DNA from: Dehalococcoidia bacterium
GTDB taxonomy: Bacteria > Chloroflexota > Dehalococcoidia > GIF9 > AB-539-J10
NCBI GenBank assembly: GCA_004376695.1
Contig: SOJB01000089.1
Coordinates: forward strand, 1 to 6,427
DNA: 6,427 nt
Direction of reading: 5' to 3'
How positions within the stretch are numbered: position 1 is the first letter of the stretch; each line of letters starts with the position of its first letter. Below are positions 1-6,151 of this stretch, in pieces. The notes under the pieces are model-generated. The model was not told the DNA's origin. It made no database searches and worked only from the letters and a program-made list of their open reading frames with translations. The position numbers and the translations under genes are program-made.

Positions 1-48
1 CTCATAGCAATCCGGCGTCAGTTTCATGCTGGTTCCATTAAGTTAAGT

Positions 49-77
49 TTGAGCAACCTTTGCCGCTGTATTATAAT
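49..77 (+). promoter_or_regulatory. Sigma70-type promoter for the prfA-prmC-sirtuin operon
   Basis: A TTGAGC -35 element (49-54) and a perfect TATAAT -10 element (72-77) are separated by exactly 17 bp. The expected transcription start is about 83-85, only 3-5 nt before the prfA ATG at 88. The TTG at 49 that would extend prfA upstream is the first triplet of the -35 box, which argues against it as a start codon. The rest of 1-48 contains nothing I recognise; it is probably the spacer after an upstream gene. Confidence 0.7.
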
Positions 78-87
78 TGTATTGGCT

Positions 88-1158
88 ATGTTTGAGAAAC
101 TGGAGTTAATCGAAAGGCGCTATGACGAGCTAAACCAACTCCTGGCCCGGGAAGAGACAGTTACTGACTACAAGCGGCTTCAAGAGCTAAGCAAGGAGAA
201 AGCTGATCTTGAGGAGATTGTCGGCACCTACCGGGAATACAAAACCAGGGGCAAAGAACTGGCTGAACTCGAAGCTTTGCTTGATTCTCATGCCGAAGCG
301 GAAATGACAGCCCTGATCAAGGAAGAAGCGGGCAAGCTCAAGCAACGGCAAGAAGATCTCCTTGGCCGACTCAAGCTTGCCCTGATGCCCAGAGACCCCA
401 ATGACGACCGGGACGTCATTGTGGAGATAAGAGCTGGAGCTGGTGGCGGGGAGGCAGGCCTTTTCGCTGCAGACTTATTCCGCATGTATAGCCGATATGC
501 CCAGACCAAAGGCTGGCAGGTAGGAGTTATCGATAGCAGTGAAAGCGAAATCGGAGGCTTCAGAGAGCTGATATTTGAAATCAGTGGCAAAGGTGCCTTC
601 AGCCGCTTCAAGCACGAGCGCGGTGTCCATAGAGTGCAAAGAGTACCGACCACTGAGGCTTCGGGACGAATTCATACCTCAACAGCTACGGTAGCGGTCC
701 TGCCCGAGGCCGATGAGATTGAGCTAAACATCAGTCCTGATGACATCAAGATGGAGTTCTTCCATAGCAGCGGTGCCGGAGGCCAGAATGTGAACAAGGT
801 AACCACGGCGGTTCGCATCACGCACTTGCCCACAGGCATAGTAGCCTCCTGCCAGGATGACAGGTCTCAAATAAGAAACAGGATGAAGGCCATGGCGGTG
901 CTTCGGGCCAGGCTGCTTGACCTCGAACAACGGAAGCAATCTGAAAGCATAGACAAAGAGCGGAGGATGCAAGTAGGAGGCGGCCAGCGGGCGGAGAAGA
1001 TTCGCACATACAATTTCCCCCAGAACCGGGTTACCGATCACCGCATCGGCTCAAGCTTTCACAATCTTCAACAGATTCTGGAGGGAGAACTGGATGAGGT
1101 CATCGAAGCCGTGTCCAGCAGAGAGCAGGTCGAGCGATTGGAAGCGGCTCTTGCATGA
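88..1158 (+). CDS. prfA: Peptide chain release factor 1 (RF1)
   Basis: RF1 reads UAA and UAG stop codons in the ribosomal A site and triggers hydrolysis of peptidyl-tRNA. The 356-residue product is close to the E. coli length (360). The hydrolytic GGQ motif is at residues 231-233, inside the conserved context SGAGGQNVNK. The tripeptide anticodon is PTT at 187-189, in VQRVPTTEASGRIHTS. This PxT signature separates RF1 from RF2, which has SPF. The N-terminal part (about 1-95) is the charged helical domain. I chose ATG 88 because MFEKLELIE matches the usual RF1 start and the 13-codon upstream TTG extension is promoter DNA. No Shine-Dalgarno precedes the ATG, so the mRNA may be nearly leaderless. 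The stop codon overlaps the prmC start by 4 nt (ATGA). No damage is visible; assignment is very secure. Confidence 0.98.
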   Translation: MFEKLELIERRYDELNQLLAREETVTDYKRLQELSKEKADLEEIVGTYREYKTRGKELAELEALLDSHAEAEMTALIKEEAGKLKQRQEDLLGRLKLALMPRDPNDDRDVIVEIRAGAGGGEAGLFAADLFRMYSRYAQTKGWQVGVIDSSESEIGGFRELIFEISGKGAFSRFKHERGVHRVQRVPTTEASGRIHTSTATVAVLPEADEIELNISPDDIKMEFFHSSGAGGQNVNKVTTAVRITHLPTGIVASCQDDRSQIRNRMKAMAVLRARLLDLEQRKQSESIDKERRMQVGGGQRAEKIRTYNFPQNRVTDHRIGSSFHNLQQILEGELDEVIEAVSSREQVERLEAALA

Positions 1159-2054
1159 CTTCAGGCGAAGCTTTACAGTGGGTTACCCAAACACTGCTCA
1201 GGGCAAGAATTGACGATGCCCGTATGGAGGCTGAGCTTCTGCTGGGCCACGTCTTGAGGATGTCCCGAGCGCAGCTCTACACAGAACCAGGGAGAAGCCT
1301 GAGTACGGCAGAGACAAAGGATCTGAGGCGCCTTGTGAGGCGTCGCCTTAGCCACGAGCCTACCGCCTATATCTTGGGGCACTGCGGATTTTACGGCATC
1401 GAGTTCTACATCAATCATGGCGTTTTCATTCCCCGACCCGAAACAGAACTACTGGTAGAGAAAGCTATCGAACTCGCCCGCCGCGCATACTGCCCCGGAA
1501 AGCAGATGATCCTCGCTGACATCGGCACAGGCTGTGGAGCCATCGCCGTCAGCCTTGCCTTAGCATTACCCCAGGCCAGAATTCACGCCACGGACATTTC
1601 AGCGTCTGCGCTACAGCTAGCCGAGAGGAATTGCCGGCGCCACGCGGTCGACGGCCAGATCGAACTCTTGAGCGGGAATTTGCTTGAGCCACTGCTTCAC
1701 CCCGTAGATATGATAGTGGCCAACCTGCCTTACATAAAGAACAGTGAGTTTGAAGATTTGAGCCCGGAAATAGTGGATTTCGAGCCGACTGTAGCCCTGG
1801 CCGGTGGCGAGGATGGCCTGGACAGAATACGGCAAATGTTGGAACAAGTGCCGGGGAAACTCAATGACGGAGCCTGTCTTCTTCTGGAAATAGGCCTGGG
1901 ACAGGGCGACGCGGTAACTTCGTTGATAGATAGCTACTTCCCACAGGCCGATATCGAGTTGATTCCCGACCTGGGCGGTATCGACAGAGTGGTGCAGGTC
2001 GTACCTCAGTCATCAGTCACCGGTCGTCAGCCATCGATTCATACCAGGGAGTAA
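1155..2054 (+). CDS. prmC: Release factor glutamine methyltransferase PrmC (HemK family)
   Basis: PrmC uses S-adenosylmethionine to N5-methylate the GGQ glutamine of RF1 and RF2, which speeds peptide release; its substrate RF1 is the preceding gene (Gln233). The 299-residue protein has a helical N-terminal substrate-binding domain (about 1-85), the family signature PRPETE at 93-98 and the SAM-binding glycine motif DIGTGCG at 122-128. The active-site motif is NLPY at 190-193 where most members have NPPY; Asn and Tyr are kept. A conserved late segment, GGIDRVV, ends the catalytic fold. The last roughly 16 residues after VVQVV are poorly conserved and are encoded by degenerate 7-nt repeats. The start codon lies inside the prfA stop (ATGA), implying translational coupling. 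The product should be active in the cytoplasm. Confidence 0.95.
   Translation: MTSGEALQWVTQTLLRARIDDARMEAELLLGHVLRMSRAQLYTEPGRSLSTAETKDLRRLVRRRLSHEPTAYILGHCGFYGIEFYINHGVFIPRPETELLVEKAIELARRAYCPGKQMILADIGTGCGAIAVSLALALPQARIHATDISASALQLAERNCRRHAVDGQIELLSGNLLEPLLHPVDMIVANLPYIKNSEFEDLSPEIVDFEPTVALAGGEDGLDRIRQMLEQVPGKLNDGACLLLEIGLGQGDAVTSLIDSYFPQADIELIPDLGGIDRVVQVVPQSSVTGRQPSIHTRE
2007..2034. repeat. Four degenerate 7-nt tandem repeats in the 3' end of prmC
   Basis: The units are CAGTCAT (2007-2013), CAGTCAC (2014-2020), CGGTCGT (2021-2027) and CAGCCAT (2028-2034). They follow one another without gaps and lie in frame after the conserved end of PrmC, encoding a tail that begins PQSSVTGRQPS. The 9-mer CAGTCATCA of the first two units recurs at 2815-2823 near the end of the sirtuin gene, again read as Gln-Ser-Ser. 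The pattern resembles short heptameric tandem repeats that expand in bacterial intergenic DNA. It is short and imperfect, so drift to this pattern by chance is possible. Confidence 0.5.
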
Positions 2055-2055
2055 G

Positions 2056-2835
2056 ATGACAGAAGATATAGAACGGCTGGCTCAGTTCATCACAGAGTCC
2101 AGAAGCATTATCGTGTTCACCGGCGCCGGGGTGAGCACGGAATCAGGCATACCCGATTTCCGCAGTCCGGGCGGGATCTGGAGCAGATACGACCCTGAGG
2201 ATTTCACCATCCAGAAGTTTCTCAGCAGCCCGGACTCTCGCAAGGCTTTCTGGAAGATGTCCGCCGAAGGTTCACTTCTTGCCGAAGCCGAACCAAATCC
2301 GGCCCACTATGCCATCGCCGAGCTCTACCGGTCGGGCAAACTGGATTGCGTCATCACTCAGAATATCGACAACCTGCACCAGAAGGCAGGAGTCCCTGGA
2401 GACAGGGTTCTTGAGCTTCACGGCAATATGAAGTGGGTGATCTGCTCAGGTTGCCGTACGCGCTTTCCCTTGCTTGAGACATTACAGCAGATAAAGGAGG
2501 GGATAGAAGTGCCTGATTGTCCCGATTGCCGCGGTATCCTGAAGCCGGACGTAGTGCTCTTCGGAGAGGCACTGCCGGTGGTGACGTTACGGGAAGCTAC
2601 TCGTCGGGCACAGATGTGCGACCTCTTTGTTGTGATTGGCTCCGCCCTCCTCGTTTACCCAGCTGCCTATATACCGACGTACGCAATCAGTGCTGGCGCC
2701 AGATTAGCTATCGTGAACTTGACCCCCACACCACTCGACCACGAAGCGGCAACGGTGATCCGGGGCAGAGCCGGCGAGATCATGCCCGGAGTGATGGAAA
2801 GGGTACGGCTTCGCCAGTCATCAAATTCCAGCTAG
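2056..2835 (+). CDS. cobB: NAD-dependent protein deacylase, Sir2 family (sirtuin)
   Basis: Sirtuins remove acetyl or other acyl groups from lysines, using NAD+ and producing nicotinamide and O-acyl-ADP-ribose. The 259-residue protein has the NAD-binding run GAGVSTESGIPDFRS at 23-37, TQNIDNLHQKAG from 101 (catalytic-core Asn103 and Asp105) and the catalytic histidine 122 in LELHGN. Four zinc-binding cysteines lie at 130, 133, 155 and 158. GSALLVYPA and IVNLTPTPLD form the late Rossmann motifs. Overall it resembles the Thermotoga maritima class U enzyme more than class III desuccinylases: the segment after GIWS lacks an obvious Ala-x14-Tyr-x2-Arg desuccinylase signature. An AGGGAG Shine-Dalgarno (2046-2051) precedes the ATG, 1 nt after the prmC stop. 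Co-transcription with prfA and prmC is likely; its physiological substrate cannot be told from the sequence. Confidence 0.94.
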   Translation: MTEDIERLAQFITESRSIIVFTGAGVSTESGIPDFRSPGGIWSRYDPEDFTIQKFLSSPDSRKAFWKMSAEGSLLAEAEPNPAHYAIAELYRSGKLDCVITQNIDNLHQKAGVPGDRVLELHGNMKWVICSGCRTRFPLLETLQQIKEGIEVPDCPDCRGILKPDVVLFGEALPVVTLREATRRAQMCDLFVVIGSALLVYPAAYIPTYAISAGARLAIVNLTPTPLDHEAATVIRGRAGEIMPGVMERVRLRQSSNSS

Positions 2836-2848
2836 GTTCTACCGAGGA

Positions 2849-3613
2849 CTAGCCCACCGTCTTGCGAATGCGGTTGATAGCTACTGCCCTGCAGGTCTTG
2901 TCATCCACTTCGACAAGAACCGCGTCGAAGCTGACCTTCCCTTTTCCCGGCGGTAAGCGCCGCCAGACCTGGGTAAGGAAGCTGTTGATTGCAGGCTCCG
3001 GTTCAACCCCGATAACCGAATCTATGGGACCGACCATGCCTATGTCGGAGACATAAGCGGTGCCTCCCGGCAATATCTGAGCGTCAATAGTACCCACATG
3101 GGTGTGGGTACCCAACACGGCACTGACTCGACCATCGAGGTACCTCCCCATTGCCATCTTCTCCGAGGTTGCCTCGGCATGGAAGTCGACAACAATGGGA
3201 ATTGACTTGCCCTCAAAGTCAGCCAGTAGCTGATCCATGGCTCGAAACGGGCAATCGAAATGGCCCATGAAAACGCGCCCGACGAGATTGACTATCAGGA
3301 CATTGGCGGCAAGCAAATGGCCACGACCAGGATTCGGTGGGTAGTTCAACGGGCGGAGCAGGGCGAGTTCGCTATCCAGGTAAGGAACGATTTCTTTGTG
3401 GGTCCAGATGTGATTGCCTGAGGTTATGACATCGACGCCGGCATCAAAAAGCTCCCGTGCCGTACTTAAGGTCAGTCCCAGCCCACCGGCAGCATTCTCG
3501 CCATTGCCTATTACCAGGTCGATGCCATATTCACGACACAGGCCCGGTAGAAGTTCTCTCACCGCCGCTCTACCGGGCTTGCCGATGATGTCGCCGATTG
3601 CCAGTATTTTCAA
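2849..3613 (-). CDS. ymdB: YmdB-type metallophosphoesterase (TIGR00282 family)
   Basis: The product belongs to the family of B. subtilis YmdB, a binuclear-metal phosphodiesterase reported to hydrolyse 2',3'-cyclic nucleotides and to influence biofilm and motility decisions; it is distinct from the E. coli macrodomain protein also called YmdB. The 254 residues carry every metal/active-site position I can recall for the family: Asp8 in GDIIGKPGR, Glu39-Asn40 in NGENAAGG, Asn67-His68 in SGNHIW, His145 in DFHAEATSEK, and His170 and His172 in GTHTHVGT. The start is a TTG (3613-3611), chosen because MKILAIGDIIGKPGR is the conserved family N-terminus. It lies 2 nt after the rny stop with no strong Shine-Dalgarno, so translation probably depends on ribosomes finishing rny. 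It is soluble, with no signal peptide. Confidence 0.94.
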   Translation of the reverse strand: MKILAIGDIIGKPGRAAVRELLPGLCREYGIDLVIGNGENAAGGLGLTLSTARELFDAGVDVITSGNHIWTHKEIVPYLDSELALLRPLNYPPNPGRGHLLAANVLIVNLVGRVFMGHFDCPFRAMDQLLADFEGKSIPIVVDFHAEATSEKMAMGRYLDGRVSAVLGTHTHVGTIDAQILPGGTAYVSDIGMVGPIDSVIGVEPEPAINSFLTQVWRRLPPGKGKVSFDAVLVEVDDKTCRAVAINRIRKTVG

Positions 3614-3615
3614 AT

Positions 3616-5142
3616 CTACTTAGCGTAATCTATCGCCGTAGTCTCCCTGATCACTACTACTCGTATCTGGCCGGGATAGGTCAGGCTCTCCTCTATCTTT
3701 TTGGAAATATCCCGGGCCAATCTCACGGCTGCCAGATCATCAATTTTGTCCGGTTTCACCATGACGCGCACTTCTCGTCCAGCTTGAATGGCAAAGGACT
3801 TTTCGACACCGGGAAAATCGGTCGCTATGTCCTCTAGATCCCTAACACGTTTCAGATACTGCTCCAGGGATTCACGTCTGGCGCCGGGCCGCGCACCGCT
3901 AATAGCATCAGCAGCGCTGACGATGAAGCCCATAACACTACTGGTCATCGCCTCACCGTGATGTTCAGCAATGGCTTGGACCAACTCTGTATTTCGATCC
4001 CATTGCTTAACCAGATCGGCACCTATGGAAGCATGAGGGCCCTCTACTTGATGGTCTACCGCTTTCCCTATATCATGAAGCAAACCAGCCTTCCTGGCAG
4101 CACGAGCATTGACTCCAATCTCACTGGCCAGCATCCCTGAGAGGTGGGAAACCTCCAGGCTGTGAAGCAGGACATTCTGACCGTAACTGCTGCGAAATCT
4201 GAGCTGCCCCAGTAGTTTGACCAGTTCAGGATGTAACCCTGTCACCCCCGTCTCGTAAGCAGCTCGCTCACCTTCGCTACGGGCAGTAGCTTCAACCTCT
4301 GTTCTGGTCTTGTCCACTATTTCTTTAATACGGGCCGGATGAATGCGCCCATCAAGAATGAGCTTGCTTAAGGCAAGGCGAGCCACTTCCCGCCTGATGG
4401 GGTCGAAACTGGAGACGGTAACTGTTTCCGGAGTATCATCAATGATAAGGTCAACGCCGGTAGCCTGCTCCAGGGCTCGGATGTTGCGTCCCTCTCGCCC
4501 GATAAGCCGCCCCTTCATCTCGTCGCTGGGCAAAGGAACAGCCGATATCGTAGTCTCCGAAACAACATCGGTAGCGCATCTTTGAATAGCCGCGGCCAAG
4601 ATGTTCTGAACTCTGTCGCCAGCCTCTTCCTTTATCTTGGCTTCCCACACCCTGACCTGTCGCGAGGCCTGTTCTTCCACTTCCTGTCTCAGCATTTGAA
4701 ACAGAATCTCTTTTGCGTCTTCACTGGATGTGCCGGAGATGGATTCTAGCTTCGCCAGCTGCTTCTCTCTTATTGACTGAAGCTCGGCTGTTGTGTTCTC
4801 AAGCTCTTTCTTGTGGCTCTCTAAATCACGCTCACGCCGTTCCAGCGCGTCTACCTTGCGCTCCACCCCCTCTTCCCTCTGGTTAACACGCCTCTCTATT
4901 CGCTGTATTTCAAGGCGACGTTCCTTGCTTTCCGCTTCGGCAGCGTTGCCGACCTTCTTAGCTTCTTCCCTCGCTACGCGGAGTAGCTCAGCATGCTTGG
5001 TTACTGCTTCATCTAGTAATTTCTGTGCTTCGTTTTTTGTTTTCTGAATTTCCCGGTTGGCTACTAACTGCCTGATGAAGTACCCAATAAGCATACCCAG
5101 GACAAGAGCAAGGGCAACTACTATGTATAGATATTGCTCCAT
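3616..5142 (-). CDS. rny: Ribonuclease Y
   Basis: RNase Y is a membrane-anchored endoribonuclease that starts mRNA decay and riboswitch turnover in bacteria without, or in addition to, RNase E. The 508-residue product (B. subtilis: 520) starts with one transmembrane helix (about 5-23), followed by a long charged coiled coil (about 25-185). The KH RNA-binding domain has its GxxG loop at 215-218 (GREG, in LIGREGRNIRAL). The HD domain begins near His327 (LLHSLEVSHL) and has the catalytic His356-Asp357 in LLHDIGK. The ATG at 5142 was chosen because it gives the standard N-terminus and has an AGAGGG Shine-Dalgarno just upstream (- strand, complement of 5146-5151). A 15-codon longer reading from 5187 would start at or before the predicted transcript start. 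It is followed by ymdB after 2 nt, a widely conserved pair. Confidence 0.97.
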   Translation of the reverse strand: MEQYLYIVVALALVLGMLIGYFIRQLVANREIQKTKNEAQKLLDEAVTKHAELLRVAREEAKKVGNAAEAESKERRLEIQRIERRVNQREEGVERKVDALERRERDLESHKKELENTTAELQSIREKQLAKLESISGTSSEDAKEILFQMLRQEVEEQASRQVRVWEAKIKEEAGDRVQNILAAAIQRCATDVVSETTISAVPLPSDEMKGRLIGREGRNIRALEQATGVDLIIDDTPETVTVSSFDPIRREVARLALSKLILDGRIHPARIKEIVDKTRTEVEATARSEGERAAYETGVTGLHPELVKLLGQLRFRSSYGQNVLLHSLEVSHLSGMLASEIGVNARAARKAGLLHDIGKAVDHQVEGPHASIGADLVKQWDRNTELVQAIAEHHGEAMTSSVMGFIVSAADAISGARPGARRESLEQYLKRVRDLEDIATDFPGVEKSFAIQAGREVRVMVKPDKIDDLAAVRLARDISKKIEESLTYPGQIRVVVIRETTAIDYAK

Positions 5143-5191
5143 TTTCCCTCTTTCTGTAGTCGTTATAGCAAATGCAGAACATTTCACATCA

Positions 5192-5220
5192 ATAATAGCC
5201 TTTTATCCTGTTACCGTCAA
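5192..5220 (-). promoter_or_regulatory. Sigma70-type promoter for rny-ymdB
   Basis: Read on the minus strand, TTGACG (complement of 5215-5220) is followed after exactly 17 bp by TATTAT (complement of 5192-5197). Each differs from consensus at one position. The predicted transcription start is near 5185, giving a leader of about 43 nt that contains the rny Shine-Dalgarno. The strength of the match suggests constitutive housekeeping expression. Confidence 0.75.
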
Positions 5221-5378
5221 CCAACTGTTCTGATGACAAACTGCCTGATCCCGTTTGCCCGGCACACTTGAGCACGTTGGGAAAGGTGTCGTATTGTTAT
5301 CGCACGAGACTCGGTGGTCTTACCCGCAGAATCAATGTCTAAGCCGCAACTACTCTGAGCGGTGTTCGCCGGGATCTC

Positions 5379-5394
5379 TTGCCCTTATCGGCAA
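5379..5394. promoter_or_regulatory. Dyad TTGCC-N6-GGCAA overlapping the -35 box
   Basis: A perfect 5-bp inverted repeat with a 6-nt centre (CTTATC) covers the candidate -35 element. The 5-6-5 layout is that of CRP/FNR-superfamily operators, although the half-site sequence is not one I recognise. In this position a bound protein would be expected to repress. It could also be chance. Confidence 0.3.
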
Positions 5395-5407
5395 AATGCT
5401 CTATGCT
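5379..5407 (+). promoter_or_regulatory. Candidate promoter for the rightward 36-aa ORF/flavoprotein operon
   Basis: TTGCCC (5379-5384) and TATGCT (5402-5407) are 17 bp apart, each matching consensus at 4 of 6 positions. The expected start is near 5414, giving a leader of about 46 nt. The weaker match compared with the two housekeeping promoters here, and the dyads overlapping it, would fit a regulated promoter. Confidence 0.45.
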
Positions 5408-5416
5408 AAAAATAGA

Positions 5417-5432
5417 TTTCGCCTTAGCGAAA
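5417..5432. promoter_or_regulatory. Dyad TTTCGC-CTTA-GCGAAA in the predicted 5' leader
   Basis: A perfect 6-bp inverted repeat with a 4-nt loop begins about 3 nt after the predicted transcription start and ends 12 nt before the Shine-Dalgarno. It could act as a DNA operator or as a small RNA hairpin at the 5' end of the transcript that protects it from decay. There is no T-run after it, so it is not an intrinsic terminator. Confidence 0.4.
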
Positions 5433-5444
5433 CAGCGTTCAGCA

Positions 5445-5452
5445 AAAGGAGG
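5445..5452 (+). promoter_or_regulatory. Strong Shine-Dalgarno of the 36-aa ORF
   Basis: AAAGGAGG is fully complementary to the anti-Shine-Dalgarno core and ends 7 nt before the ATG at 5460. It is the best ribosome binding site in the window, and its placement is the main reason for treating the short ORF as translated. Confidence 0.8.
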
Positions 5453-5459
5453 AAGCGCC

Positions 5460-5570
5460 ATGGAGGGAGAGAGGATTTCATATGACGAGTCGGTACGCCG
5501 AGTGTACGATAGGATCAAGAAAGATGGCATGAGCAATATCTGGGACACGTACGAGGCGCAGGGAATATGA
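5460..5570 (+). CDS. 36-aa protein resembling the N-terminus of CooS-type CO dehydrogenase
   Basis: The product is a charged 36-residue peptide with the central run YDESVRRVYDRIKKDG and the end SNIWDTYEAQGI. It has no cysteine, membrane segment or signal peptide. From memory, catalytic subunits of anaerobic Ni-Fe CO dehydrogenases (CooS) carry a very similar W/F-D-R-x-E/V-A-Q segment just before their first cysteine cluster; here a stop follows Ala-Gln-Gly-Ile instead. It may be a remnant left by deletion of the rest of a cooS-like gene, or a stand-alone small protein or coupling leader. The strong Shine-Dalgarno and the ATGA overlap with the next gene show that translation of this ORF probably feeds translation of the flavoprotein. 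The start at 5460 is preferred over in-frame upstream codons because of that ribosome binding site. The family assignment is tentative. Confidence 0.65.
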   Translation: MEGERISYDESVRRVYDRIKKDGMSNIWDTYEAQGI

Positions 5571-6151
5571 GAGTATTAGGCATTATGGGCAGCCCCCGAA
5601 GGCAAAGCAATACCGAGATTCTCCTTGATAAGGCGCTGGAAGGTGCCGGGGAGGCCGGAGCCGAGGTCGAAAAGGTGCTGGTCTCGAAACTCAAAATCAC
5701 GCCCTGCCTGGAAATATATGCCTGTCTCAAGGATGGCAACTGCTCCATCAGGGACGATATGCGACCGCTCTATGACAAGCTTCTGGAAGCGGACCACGTT
5801 ATCTTTGCTTCGCCGATATTCTTCTACGGCATTACCAGCCAGGCGAAGGCAATAGTGGACAGATGCCAGGCGCTCTGGGTACGAAGACATGTGCTGCACA
5901 TGGGAGGGGAAGATAAGCGGGTGCGGAGGGGGGGCTTCATCTCGGTAGGTGCTACTCGAGGGGAGAAGCTCTTCGACGGCGCGGTGCTCACCGTGAAGTA
6001 CTTCTTCGATGCCATAGGTGTGAAATACGCCGGTGATTTGCTGGTCAGAGGAATTGGCGACAAGGGCCAGATTGAAGAGAATCCTGCCGCCCTGCAGGAT
6101 GCGATTCGCCTCGGCCGGGAGCTTGTCTCTGGAACGAAAGACCCATCATGA
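5567..6151 (+). CDS. Flavodoxin-fold flavoprotein, NADPH-dependent FMN reductase-like
   Basis: The 194-residue protein has a flavodoxin-like fold of the FMN reductase / iron-sulfur flavoprotein superfamily. GSPRRQSNTEILL (8-20) is the FMN-phosphate loop after the first strand. ASPIFFYGITSQAKAIVDR is the typical second flavin-contact segment. Between them lies a cysteine segment with Cys47, Cys53 and Cys59, followed by the usual DDM. Compared with the CxxCxxCx5C pattern of iron-sulfur flavoproteins, the second cysteine is replaced by Ile50, so a classical 4Fe-4S cluster is doubtful. Expected role: cytoplasmic electron transfer or flavin/quinone reduction; the partner is unknown. Its start overlaps the stop of the 36-aa ORF (ATGA) and its stop overlaps the next start (ATGA at 6148). 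The reading frame is intact, so the protein is probably made. Confidence 0.85.
   Translation: MRVLGIMGSPRRQSNTEILLDKALEGAGEAGAEVEKVLVSKLKITPCLEIYACLKDGNCSIRDDMRPLYDKLLEADHVIFASPIFFYGITSQAKAIVDRCQALWVRRHVLHMGGEDKRVRRGGFISVGATRGEKLFDGAVLTVKYFFDAIGVKYAGDLLVRGIGDKGQIEENPAALQDAIRLGRELVSGTKDPS

Larger units (their letters stand above)
5143..5459. other. Divergent intergenic region between rny and the 36-aa ORF
   Basis: This 317-nt stretch has no convincing gene on either strand. The rny leader and promoter occupy 5143-5220. A candidate promoter with two dyads and a Shine-Dalgarno for the rightward genes occupies 5379-5459. Between them, 5221-5378 holds only a weak rightward promoter-like pair (TTGAGC 5268-5273, 18 bp, TATTGT 5292-5297). 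I looked for a tRNA or T-loop consensus and for a stem followed by a T-run and found none. Confidence 0.6.

Noticed and set aside
49..87. 13-codon TTG-initiated N-terminal extension of RF1
   Set aside because: The extension coincides with the -35 and -10 elements, has no Shine-Dalgarno and does not look like RF1 sequence; ATG 88 gives the normal N-terminus and length.
2517..2852. 111-aa frame overlapping the end of the sirtuin gene
   Set aside because: It is a shadow frame inside a well-conserved gene, with no recognisable domain or ribosome binding site.
2831..2853. GCTAG-N13-CTAGC inverted repeat spanning both convergent stop codons as a bidirectional terminator
   Set aside because: The arms are just the two GC-TAG gene ends, the stem is only 5 bp and no T-run follows on either strand.
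5143..5187. 15-codon upstream extension of RNase Y from ATG 5187
   Set aside because: It would precede the membrane anchor, lies at or upstream of the predicted transcription start, and the ATG at 5142 has a strong Shine-Dalgarno.
5221..5378. Possible tRNA or structured RNA between the divergent promoters
   Set aside because: No T-loop consensus, acceptor pairing or extended stem could be found on either strand.
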